Positions 35,254 through 46,600 of a stretch of 64,000 bases of DNA are shown here, piece by piece (the first letter of the stretch is position 1; each line of letters opens with the position of its first letter). Below the pieces are notes generated by a model. The model was not told the DNA's origin and ran no database searches. It saw only the letters and a program-made list of their open reading frames with translations. The stretch comes from Heracleum sosnowskyi (lineage: Eukaryota > Streptophyta > Magnoliopsida > Apiales > Apiaceae), in NCBI GenBank assembly GCA_030848705.1, contig CM061243.1, forward strand, positions 121,482,674 through 121,546,673, given 5' to 3'. The position numbers and the translations under genes were made by a program.

Positions 35254-38178
35254 TAGAGGTGGCCAAACGGGCGGGTTTATTCAGCTCGCACAGCCCGGCA
35301 CGGTACTTTATTCGGATATTATTCGGCCCGATTGAACCGCGAATAATTCGGCCCGATTCGTAAGCTAGTCAGTGCCGAATACGATTCCATTTTTCAGAAC
35401 CCGCGAACCGGCCCGAACCGCCCGAACCGCCAGAACCGCCCGAACCGCCCGAACCGGCCCGCACGGCTCGAACCGCACGAACCGGCCCTCACGGCTCGGA
35501 CCGCCCGAACCGGCCCGCACGGCTCGTTCACTCGCCCACTCGCCCAACGGTCTTCTAGCCGTTGCCCTGCCGCCTGTTCTGTCCGGCTGTCCGCCTGTCC
35601 CCCACCCCACCCCACCCCACCCCACCCCACCCCAACGGACACATATTTGTCACTATAAATACATGTTTGTCTTCTAAATTTCTAATTCACCAATTTCTCT
35701 CAAAATCTCAATCTCTCTTGCTAGTTGCTGGCTTGCTGCTACTGCTTTATTTCTCATTCTTCTCTACTGCTAGTCTGCTACTGCTCTGTATTACATTTTA
35801 TTTATTCATACAAGATTTTGCATTTTATTTATTTTTACAACATTTTACAAAAAAAAAATGGAACAAGGAAGAGGTACTGTATCGTCTCAAGATTCAACCC
35901 CTGTCTCTATGCTACCACCTCGATCTCGATCTACCACCGAAGAAGGTACGTTTCATTTTTTTTTAATTATAATTTTTTGGTTGATTTAATTTGTGTGCTT
36001 TTATTTTATGTATTTTCATAAATTTAAATATTGTTTCGATTTTAGTTTTTAAAAAGTTCATAGTTTTTTAAAAATTCATATTTCATATATTTCGTTTTTA
36101 TTTTTAAAATCTTGGTTTAAAAATCTTGTTTTTAAAATCTTGTTTTCTTTTATTTTGTAAAATTTGTTTCCTTCGAATTTTTTTTTATTTCCTTTTTAAT
36201 TTATTCATTTTGTAAATTTTTGTAGGTGGTACGAGTTCGAGACAATCATCGCACGTTTGGACATATTTTGATAAGGTGGCAATACCGGATTATATTAGGC
36301 CCGATATTCCTTTAGCTTTAGATGGAGTATTTTTACATGTTAGATGTTGTGCTCACATAATTAATTTGTCGGCCAAAAAAGGAATTTCACAATTAACTCA
36401 TTTATTAGAACCTATTAGGAAAGTAATTAAATATCTACGTTTTGCGGGTACATATAGGTCTAAGTACAAAAAATTGTGTAAAGATAATGGATTAAGGCCA
36501 AAGAAGTGGGGTATCGATTGTTCTACGAGATGGAGTTCGACTTATAAATTATTAAATGATGCAATTAAATATAAGACAATTATTACCGAATTATATAATG
36601 AAGACCCAAGCCACCAATACGATGATGGACTTATTACCGAACAAGCTTGGGAGTTGGCATCTACGGTACGTGACATACTTGCTTGTTTTGAACATGCTAC
36701 TACGGTTTTTTCTTATGTTTATCAACCAAATGTACATCATGTTATTATTGAGTGTGTTAGTATTGTTACTACTTTAAAAGAATACGAAGAAAATGCATTT
36801 TTTAGTGAGGTTATTTTTGATATGAAAGTTAAGTGGATCGAATATTTTACCGACTTTCCTTATATTTATGGTGTTGCATGTCTTCTTGATCCTGGTGTTA
36901 GAAAAGAAGGTTTAGAAAATATGTTAGAGCATTATTATCAAGTGTTAGGAGTTTCATATAATCATGAATTGTATGTAACTAATTGTTTAGGTTTTTTGTA
37001 TCGTCTTGTAGATATATATGCTCCAAAAATTCAAAGTTCTATACCACCTAAGAGTAGTAGTAGTGTTAGTAGGTTTAATAGTACTATTTCATCTATACTA
37101 AGCAAAAAACAAAAAGTTAGAATTTCTGAATCATCTTCCGTACCTTCTTCTGCTTTTAGTATGGTTCGTGAATTTTTTTCTTATCATTATGAGTTAAATG
37201 ATGATTTTGAAATACTAACATGGTGGAAGAATCATGAGTTACAATTTCCAGTTTTAGCAAAAATCGTAAAGGATATTTTAGTAGTCCCCGCTTCTACAAT
37301 TGCGTCCGAGTCCGCTTTTAGTGCAGGTAGAAGAGTGTTGGACGAGAAGAGATCAAGTCTTTCGCCAGATGTTGTAAAAATTTGTGTTTGCAAAAAAGAT
37401 TGGGATCAAGCTGCAAAAAGACAACAAGGAAAAAAAGAAGATAACTCGGATGGCGAAGAAGATCCATGGATGACAATGAATACTTCGGATTCTGACACAT
37501 CAACTACTCACGAACAACAATAAATAATGGATAGTTATTTTTTGTTTTGCACTTTAGAAATTTATTTAATTTGAATTGTAATTTTATATGTTTATGCGGT
37601 TTGTTCCGTTTTTTTAGAGAGGAGTCCTCTCAAATAATTTGTACAATATTTTTAAAATTAATAAAATTTATATGAGGTACCGTCCTCTTTTATCACAAAT
37701 TAACAAATTAAAAATTAATAAGTAATTATAAGATTACAAATAATATGTAATTCGTAATTAAATATAACTTGCATTATGCATGTCTAGCACGTGGCAGCTT
37801 CTTCAAGACGTGGCAGCTTCAAGTTATGACAGACGCAAATATATGAGGCTGTCTGTCAGTGAGTGAATTAATTATGCAAGTTGCACAGCCCGTACTCGCC
37901 CAGCCCGCCCGTATTCGCCCAGCCCGCCCGGCTCGTTCGCCCAGCCCGCCCGACTCGTTCGCTCAAAAACCAGCCGTATCGCCCAGTATTCGCCCAGCCC
38001 GGCTCGCACATTCGCCCACCGACTCGCCGTGCCGATTCCGGTTTTACCTTTTCCGATTCAAGCCCGGCTCGTAACCGGCCCGTACATCCTTAGTGCCGGT
38101 TCCGTGCTCGCCGGAGCCGAGCCCGACCCGTGACAAGCCCGGCCCGGCTCGCACGGACCGCCCAAGTGGCCACCTCTA
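35254..38178 (+). mobile_element. hAT-1: hAT transposon in the first coding part of the BBE-like gene
   Basis: 2925 bp with terminal inverted repeats TAGAGGTGGCC...GGCCACCTCTA and a perfect 8-bp duplication. Both subterminal regions are GC-rich arrays of short words (cccgaaccg, gcacggctcg on the left; gcccagcccgcccg on the right), unlike the AT-rich interior. A CCCCA microsatellite is at about 35600-35635. It holds an internally deleted transposase. Confidence 0.95.
35858..37523 (+). pseudogene. hAT-1 transposase, internally deleted
   Basis: Two exons, 35858-35945 and 36226-37523, join in frame at GT-AG borders. The N-terminus (MEQGRGTVSSQDSTP...) runs to SSHVWTYFDKV, the start of a BED zinc finger, then jumps to IPLALDGVFLHVRCCAHIINL, skipping the rest of the finger and the first catalytic region. 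The C-terminal part is present: the RNase-H-like segment with CLLDPGVRKEG, a DUF4413-like stretch and the hAT dimerisation domain (WWKNHELQFPVLAKIVKDIL, STIASESAFSAGRRVLDEKRSSLSP). About 445 residues remain of a usual 650-700. It is unlikely to be an active transposase, though it could still dimerise. Confidence 0.85.
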
Positions 38179-38334
38179 TGTGGAAACCTTCATACGATGC
38201 CTTCAAGATCATTCTGATAATTCAACCTCGTTTTTCGAAGTTATTTACACCCCAAAGAACTCATCCTACACACTTGTTTTGCAATATACTATTAACAATC
38301 TTCGTTTTAGGACCCCTAAGACGCCTAAGCCCCT

Positions 38335-38633
38335 TGTCTTAATCTAAACTATTTTTGTAAAGCCCATAAGGAACCCATAAGAATAAGTCTTTGTCTGTGT
38401 CCAGTGTTATCAGGAGTAGTTTAAATAAGTGGGAGAGTTGGCGATTAAGTAGGAGAGTAGTTGTTGTTTTCCCGTTGTTTACAAGTAGTTGTTATTGTCT
38501 TTATATTGTAACCACGTAGTTCAGTTTGTTTTATCAGCAAATAATATAATCAAACAGTTTGCTCAGTTCTTTGTTCTGTGTTTTGCAATTTAGTATACTC
38601 GTGGTGTGCATTGAGGTGTATTATAAGTTTACA
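38335..38633 (+). repeat. COPIA-3 5' LTR
   Basis: About 299 bp, ending TTTACA. Compared with the 3' LTR it lacks about 5 bp at the very start (TGTCTTAATC versus TGTTGGATATTAATC). It otherwise matches well, with scattered substitutions. Confidence 0.9.
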
Positions 38634-38660
38634 TTTGGTATCAGAGCTTGTGTACGGTGA

Positions 38661-38977
38661 ATGCCAAAGTACATGCCACGAGCAGAGACAATGGAGAATA
38701 GCAGAAACAAAGATGGTACAGTGACATTGAGTTACCCGATGCTAACAAAGATCAATTATACGGCGTGGTCGCTTAAGATGAGAGTTTATATGCAAGCTCA
38801 TGGAATCTGGGAAGCTGTCGAGTCTACGAATCCCAAGGCCACAGTTGAAGAAAAGAAGGACAAAGTGGCATTAGCTGCCATTTATCAAGCCATTCCTGAA
38901 GACGTGTTGTTGGCAGTGGCCGAAAAGAAATCAGCTAAGGGGGCTTGGGAAGCAATCAAGACGATGTGCCTGGGAGC
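38661..38977 (+). pseudogene. COPIA-3 gag, first part
   Basis: The frame from ATG 38661 contains LSYPMLTKINYTAWSLKMRVYM and GIWEAVES, the DUF4219/UBN2 gag start of plant copia elements. It is cut by hAT-2 after MCLGA. Confidence 0.85.
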
Positions 38978-41667
38978 TAGGGCTGCACATGGATGGCCCA
39001 AATCGAAGTAACCGACCCAACCCAACCCTATATTGGGCCGAATAAACCGACCCATTTAAAACCGAAATTGTAATGGGTTGTTTTTATGTTGGGCCGAATA
39101 TATTGGGTTGGGTTAGAGTTTTACTATTTAAAACCCTAACCCAACCCAACCCGGTCAGATATATAAGTCCAGCCCATTTATATTACACCCTATACACTTG
39201 CAAGTTGCATCTATACAGACTACAGTTAAGTATTCGCCCTAATTCTTAATCTTATAACTTATGCCCTAATTCTAGCCGCGCATCTTTTCCTATTCGTACT
39301 CCCTCTCTCAATCTCTGCTCAATCTTGTAACTTGTAAGTATATCCGTTCAATATTCTTTTAATCTATTAATCTATTTTATTGCATATATTCGACTTATTT
39401 GTGTTCAATATGTATGTAATCTATTCGACTTGTATGTATATTGATTATTAACTGTGGAGAACTTATTCGACTTATTTGTGTTCAATATATGTAATCTATT
39501 CGACTTGTTGTAATCTGTTCGACTTGTATCTATTGATTGATTGGAAATTGTTTGATTGAAAGAGAAAATTGTCAACTTAGAGGAAATTGTATGCGTGTTG
39601 ATGATTTTTTCTTACAAATTTGTCATTCATAAATTTGATTAGCAGTACAACAACAATGGAGAACCTAAAATATCAAGTTGTTAATTCAGGAACCTAATTA
39701 ATTCATTAATTAGTATATGTGTATATCGAGCTTTTGTGTAGATGTGTACTTGATCCAAGGTACAAAATGAGGTACTTGAGATATTGTTTTGAATCTGTAT
39801 ATGATGCTGAGATGGTTGCTAGGATCATTATCAAGGTGGAGTCAGTTTTACATCGCCTGTATGCTTCTTATGCTGTTGGAGTGGATGGTGTCTCTACTAA
39901 GGTCAGTAGTAGAGATTTTAGAGATTTTAATCATGCTCCATAACCATTTATGCATACCAGTACTAAATACTAACGAATACCATGCATTAAATTTGAACTC
40001 TGAAAACATGTTTGTTCAAACTGCTAGACCTAGTGCAGTGTCCTATTTATATCTTTCACTCCTCTGATGACAAAATGTGTGTTAGACTTGCTTGGACTTT
40101 TATATTTTATACTTCCTAGTTACCAAAATAGAGCCAATCTGTATCTGCTGTAAATATTTTGTATGTTGATTCTTTCCCTTTCTGCTAAGACTCAATAACT
40201 GTTTTTGGAACTAGGTATGGTTATGAGTAGGTTATCTGTAGCAAGTAAGCAGCATATAATAAGAATATGCGTGTGACTAAAACGTATATACTTGTTATCC
40301 TAGTGAATAGGAACTCTGCTTTTAAGATTATTCAGAGAAGACACTGAAGCTGTTAACATGGTAGTAACTCTTTAGACCTAAATGATTGGTCGACAGCTAT
40401 GTATATTAACTGAGCTAAATACAGAACCAGAGCTGGAATTAGGCACCTGAATCCTTGTTTTGTCTTTTGCCATACTTGTACTGTACCTAAAAGTAGGTAA
40501 TATTAATGTAGCCTAGGCAGGCTATGTAATTACTTACTCCTATAAGAAAAGCTCAGTTTGTAAAACAAATTTAATTAACTGTGCTCCATTTCAGCATATA
40601 ATAAAAAAATTAATTACTTATATGCTTATGTATTGTGCACATGTTAACAGGATGGTACTAGTGATTCTCTACCAAAGACCATCACCAAAGAAAAACGTCA
40701 AAGAAGGTTGTTGGAGAACTATTTGCAGCAACAACAAATGGAAACAACAGAGAAGAAGAATGATATTGATGTCTACTTGGCTGAAGAACCTCAAAACCCA
40801 ATGACCGATAAGTTCGATATTCTACTTTGGTGGAAGGAAAATGCAGGCAGGTATAAGACTTTATCTCTGATTGCCAAAGATATACTTGCTATTCCGGTAT
40901 CCACTGTTGCCTCAGAATCTGCGTTTAGCACGAGTGGACGTATACTTGATCCTTTTAGGAGTTCTTTGAGTCCGAAAATGTTGGAGGCTCTTGTATGTAC
41001 TCAAAGTTGGTTGAAGGCGAGTCATGGCGGGATAAAATCTGATATTTACTTGGATGAAACAAATACTTATCAGTTTCTTGAACATGAAGAAGGTATTATA
41101 TGAGTTTTGCTTAATCAGTTTTTTTAATCAGTTTTCTATTATGAGTTTTCTTAAGAAGTTTTGCTTATACTTAATAAGTTTACATAATCAGTTTTCTATT
41201 ATGAGTTTTGTAGATAATATGGGCAAAGTGAAGGACAGTGCAACTTCAAATGAGAATACCAAGACCAGGAGCAAGACCATCAATGTTATTGATGACTGAT
41301 TATTTTTTAGTTTAATGTTTTTATTTGAAGCGAGACAAGATTGTTATTCAAACTATTTCCTCGCATGTTTTAGTCAAGATTTCCTAGGAGTTTAAACTGT
41401 GGATGACTGTAATATTTTGGATGACTATAATGTTTTAAATTATGATTTGGTTTCCAGATTTTAAATTTTTAGAGGTCTATTCAACTGTATTATATTATCT
41501 TGTGTAACCCAACCCAACCCGAGCCAACCCAACCCATCACATTATTCATAGAATTGGGTTGTGTAATTCTTTAGAGGTTAATGGGTTGATATTTCGTAGG
41601 CCGAATTAATTGAGTTGGGTCATTAAAATGGTGGTAACCCGGCCGAACCAACCCATGTGCAGCCCTA
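38978..41667 (+). mobile_element. hAT-2: hAT transposon nested in COPIA-3 gag
   Basis: 2690 bp with terminal inverted repeats TAGGGCTGCACATGG...CCATGTGCAGCCCTA (15 bp, perfect) and an 8-bp target duplication CTGGGAGC (38970-38977 and 41668-41675). Both subterminal regions carry ACCCAACCC words. Only the transposase C-terminus remains, so it is non-autonomous. Confidence 0.95.
39719..41103 (+). pseudogene. hAT-2 transposase, C-terminal part only
   Basis: A segment ending at 39901 encodes VLDPRYKMRYLRYCFESVYD, the DUF4413 region. It joins in frame over a GT-AG intron (39902-40650) to 40651-41103 with FDILLWWKENAGRYKTLSLIAKDIL and SAFSTSGRILDPFRSSLSP, the hAT dimerisation domain. The BED finger and the catalytic half are absent. 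Confidence 0.8.
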
Positions 41668-41675
41668 CTGGGAGC

Positions 41676-42895
41676 AGATCGTGTTAAGAAGGCGAGAGTT
41701 CAAACAATGAAAGCAGAGTTTGAAACTCTAAGCATGAAGGACTCAGAAACGATAGATGAATTCTGCATGAAATTAAGTGGATTGGTGACCAATATTCGGG
41801 CACTAGGAGAGACAGTGGAAGAAAGCTATGTGGTAAAAAAATTCCTAAGAGCAGTCCCATCAAAATTTATGCAAATCACCTCAGCCATAGAGCAATTTGG
41901 GAAAGTGGATGAGATGTCAGTTGAGGAAGTGGTCGGGTCACTCAAAGCACACGAAGAAAGGCTACGAGGACAACCCGAGAAAGTTGTGGGGCAATTGTTG
42001 CTAACAGAAGAAGAATGGATAAAATGAGAGGCTAATGAAAGCCAGCTTTTACTCACCAAGGAAGAGTGGATGAAGAGATCAAATAGAAATCGAGCTTCGA
42101 ATGCTTATCAAGGAGGACGAGTAAGTCGTGATAAGAGTAAAGTGAAGTGTTTTAACTTCAATATCTATGGGCATTATGCAGCAGAATGTCGCAAACCAAA
42201 ACGCGAGAAGGAACAAAAACCGGAGGCAAACCTAACACAGATTCAAGATGATGAGCCGGCACTTCTTTTGACCGAATGTGAGAAGCCAAAGGGCAATACT
42301 TTACTGCTTAATGGGGAGGGATTAATGCCAAAATTGAAGAAAGATAAAGAGAAGAAAGTTGAATCAAATTTGTGGTACTGAGAAAATGGGGCTAGTAATC
42401 ACATGACGGGGCAACGATCCAAATTTATGGAGCTAGATGAAGGGGTGACATGACAAGTCAAGTTTGGAGATGGTTCTATAGTAGAAATTAAAGGAAAGGG
42501 GTCGGTAATGTTCAAGTGCAAAAATGGTGAGGAACGTGTCTTCCATGAGGTATATTATATTCCACATCTTTGTAGTAATATTATAAGCCTTGGACAACTA
42601 TCTGAAAGTGGTAATAAGGTTGTTTTAAATGGGAGTTTTTTGTGGGTATACGATGAACAAGGCAAACTTCTCATGAAGGTCAAGAGATCGGTTAATCGAT
42701 TATATAAAATTATTCTTGAAAGCAGTAAGTCGAGTTGTTTGATGTCAAGTTTGGAAGATTCATCATGTTCGTGGCTATGGAATTCACGCCTTGGCCACGT
42801 GAACTTTCAGGCTATGGTGTTGATGTCCGAGAAAAAGATGGCATATGGTCTACCAAAGCTCATTCAGCATATGGGTCTATATGCTGAGCAGTAAA
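41676..42895 (+). pseudogene. COPIA-3 gag end, protease and pre-integrase remnant
   Basis: Continues gag after hAT-2 (MKAEFETLSMKDSETIDEF) through a defective zinc knuckle CFNFNIYGHYAAEC, in which the second cysteine is phenylalanine, to a protease relic with a stop where the catalytic DSGA should begin (ENGASNHMTG, near 42380) and the pre-integrase WNSRLGHVNF. Stops at 42025-42027, 42379-42381, near 42451 and 42892. Confidence 0.8.
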
Positions 42896-42900
42896 GATGA
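42896..42900. repeat. COPIA-4 target site duplication
   Basis: GATGA here and again at 55056-55060, marking a clean insertion into COPIA-3. Confidence 0.95.
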
Positions 42901-43446
42901 TGTTAGGCCGAATACACAATATATAATCAAGTATGTATGAGAATAACAATCAAGAACACAGTTTATGAATCAACAAAAACTGTATTTATATTAACAGCTT
43001 CTCTCTTTATGATGTTAACGAATCACAAAGAGCTACTAGGTTACAAGAATAATATATTCAATGTTCGCGTCCCTTCTAGGGATAACCTATCTGTGTTTAT
43101 ATAGTACACAGTTACACAATCCTTATCTAATTGATATTCCTACAAATTAGCTATACAAGTTATATCAATTAAGGATTGCTTCTTATCTTCTATTCTGTTT
43201 CCTTAGCTGTATCAATATATTCTGCTTCTTTCCATCTTCAGAATATATTGCTTCTAGAATCTTCAATTCAGCACCGACAGCTAATTCAACTATCACCCTG
43301 TCAGACTTTAAATAAACTCTGACCGGCTTCCTTTAAACTCTTCACCCTGTCAGACTTTAAATAAACTCTGACCGGCTTCTGATAAACTCTGGTCAGTACC
43401 TGTTGCTTAAACACTGATAAACAAACATCAGCAATTTTATCTAACA
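42901..43446 (-). repeat. COPIA-4 3' LTR
   Basis: TGTTAGGCCG...ATCTAACA, 546 bp. It contains a 38-bp tandem duplication (43293-43330 and 43342-43379), each unit holding the near-palindrome GTCAGACTTTA-AA-TAAACTCTGAC. Confidence 0.95.
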
Positions 43447-43611
43447 ATCTCCCCCAACTTGTTCATAATAAAATGTACAAGTTAAACATATAATTGATGA
43501 TGTCAAAAACATTTAACAAATGCAGTGTTTAACATATAACAGAGTTTAATTTAAAACAGAGTTTAAATTTGACTTAGAATAGAAAATATATTAAAAACTT
43601 ACAGTCAGACT

Positions 43612-46600
43612 TTACTTGATTTCTTGAATATCAGGCACTGTCCTGATATAGTCTGATAGCAATTTCTTTTCAGCTCTTTCTAGCTCTTCCACCATGATCT
43701 TCTTCACTTCTTTCAACTCTGGATTAAATTCTCCAGTCTGATAAATTGCAGCTCTCAGAGAATAGATGGAATTCTTCCTCATCTCATTCCCTAGCTTAAT
43801 ATAATAAGCTTTATCAGATTCTAAATTAAATTCAAGAACTTTTGTACCCAGTGCTGTTCTGAACTTAGCACTGTTTCTTTTCATCTCAACAATCTTCCCA
43901 TGTGCATTTCTGTATTTGGGAATATATGCACTTGATACTCCTCCTCCAAGCATCATCTTCGATCTTAGCATCTTTTCTCTGATAACTGAAGCAGCATTGT
44001 GAGTATTTCTATTTTTGACTTTTAACAAGTACAGAACATACTCCAATTCTTGATAAGATTTGAGATTTATATCAGACTCTGTAACCTTATAAACTCTTCC
44101 ATCATTCATAAAGTACAACAAAAATTCCTTCTTCAACACCTTATGAAAGATCATTTGAACAGAGTCTAGCATATCAAGATTTTCTTGAGTAATAATACCA
44201 GATATAGCTAGTGACGATTGATCCATTGGACTTGTATTTATCCTTCTCTCTCTGTGTGACCCTAGACCAGATTTGTCTTTTCCTTCCTTACCCAATATTG
44301 TTCTGGTTTTTGAGAAATTCACAGCTTCAAGCTTTAAATCTTCAAGAAGTTTTGGTTTGCTGAATCCTGGAAGTTGTGTAGATTTCTGTACAACTTGAGC
44401 AACGTCAGAGGTTGTCATAACTTTAGTAGTATCATCAACTTGAGCAGCGTCAGAGGTTGATTTTGCTAATCTTGTTTCAACTTGAGCAATGTCAGAGGTT
44501 GATTTAAACTTCTTATTCAGGTTAGGCTCTTCAATCATTATGCCTTTACCCTTATCAGAGTTTCCAATCACAGGTCTCCTTGTATATTGTATACTTTGTT
44601 GTGTATTCTCTTTGATAGAAATACCAACTTCTTTCTTTCTAGGAGCCTTGATTTCCTTTTTCTTGTAGATTCCAGCTTCAAGATTTTTCTTGTGTTCCTC
44701 AGCAAGCATTTGCTCTTCAGCCTGGATATCTTCAATAGTAACATTCTTTCCATGCTCTTTCATGAATATTTTAGCAGCAATCTCTTCATCAGTAGATGGA
44801 TTAGTTGAAACAACTAAACTCTTGAGTTTTGAAGTAGATTGGCCACCAGAGTTTATCTTGTCGGAGTTTGTTTGTCTATCAGAGTTTACTCTTGTCCTGC
44901 TTTGCCTTTGAGCAAAAATCTTTCTTTTATTTTCTTTGCTTCCCCCATCAGTAGAATCATCCCTCCGTCTCAGAGCTTGAGTGTCTTTGCATTTGTCTTT
45001 AGATACACTCTCCCCCTTTTTGACATCATCAGAAAGTAGTACTGATGTCAGCAATTCAATGGCAGTAGAAATGGAATTCAGTTGAGTAGACATTGCATTC
45101 TGATTTTCCTCAACTTTCCCAAGCCTCTTCTTGATTTCCTCAGAATCCTTGGCTTGCTGCTTGAGCATAGCATAATAATAAGTTCTGTCAGACTTGAAAG
45201 TAAGATCCTTCATACTGACTTCATTCCTTAGATTTGTAAGCATTTGTTGATTCTCATCAAATCGATTATTAAGAGATTTGACTTGAACAACAGTTGCCTG
45301 TAAGCTTGTAAGTACATCAGTATTTGAGATCTTCTTGACAGAATCAGATAGAAAATCTGCAGCCCTTTGTGCTGAGAAGACACAATCTGCATCAGCCCAT
45401 TTGTTGTAGTACATATTCTGGAAATGCTCATTTGTCTGTCTATTGACTTCCCTTGCTTCATCACTATTGACATCATCAGCCAATGAAACTTGAATACTAG
45501 GGTGTGAATGAGAACCCTCAGCATCATTTCCAGCTTCTTCATTAGTGTCTGCTTCATTTTCAGTAAGAATATTTTCAGCAGTAAACTGTGCAGCTTCATC
45601 AATTTTCTCCTCTTCTACAGCTTCAGGAATATCAGAGTTAACCTGAGCAAAAACCTCTGCTTCTCTTTGAACAATCTCAACAACAAATTGTTGCAAAGCT
45701 TCAAGAATAATATTCTCAGAGTTTAGCTCATCAGCAGCCTCTTGTTCCTTTTCTATCACAGCTTCATCAAGAATTGTCTCTGTGACTTTTATCATTTGAT
45801 TAACCTCCTCACCTTTGTCAAGATCACAAGAAATAATTTCAGTGTGAGTGGCCAGAGATTCTTCTATCTGATCAGTTACTTGATCAGCTTCCACACCCTC
45901 TGTATAATTATCAGAATGTATAGAGGTGTGTGCTTCAAAATCAAAAACTCTGCTATCAGAATGAGTAGCAGCTTCCTCAACTACATCATTAACCTTTGAT
46001 GTAGGAGCTTCTATATCCAAATCCATCATATTAGCATCAGTATTTATCCTGTCTAGATTGACAGCTTCAGTATTTGCAGCATCCTCCTGAACAAACACTT
46101 CATGAGCTTCAGTGTTTACAAACACTCTGTCCTCATTAGCATTTAGAATATCCTCCTCAACAACAATTGCAGGAGTATCTTGAGGAACATATTCAGTCAC
46201 AATCTCCTCATTCTCTGATGCAGGAGCTTCAGATTCATCAAGATTTGCTCTATCCTCTGAGAGCATAGTAGTTTCCCTTAGAACAGCTTCCTGAATTACC
46301 ACTTCAGAGGTTACAAGCAATTCAGCTTCTTCCTCCTCATCAAAAAGATAAGTGGCTACAAGCTTTCTTCTTTTTCTCAGAGTCTGAGAATCCTCTATTT
46401 CATCTTCACTATCAGATACTCTTGCTTCTTCAGAACGAGGTCTTTGTGCCCTTACTTTTCTTTTAAATGCTCTGGTTTTGGACTTCTTTAACCTTTGTGA
46501 TGGAGACACAGAAGGTTCAGCTTCAGAAGATGGTTTAGAAATCCTAGCTGGCTTAGAACCCATATGCTTAGTTCTACCACCTCTTGCAGGATTAACAGAA

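Noticed and set aside
35365..35677. Long GC-rich ORFs on both strands rich in R, P, A and G
   Set aside because: They are translations of the hAT-1 subterminal word array and the CCCCA microsatellite, not genes.
37859..38093. Proline/arginine-rich ORFs near 37.9 kb
   Set aside because: These overlap the right subterminal repeats of hAT-1 in two frames and have no protein-like features.
39000..39160. AACCCTAACCC-like sequence suggesting an interstitial telomere repeat
   Set aside because: The unit is ACCCAACCC, mirrored at the other end of hAT-2 (41505-41660); it is that element's subterminal repeat.
44587..46000. Plus-strand ORFs opposite COPIA-4 ORF3
   Set aside because: They are antisense shadows of the long minus-strand frame.
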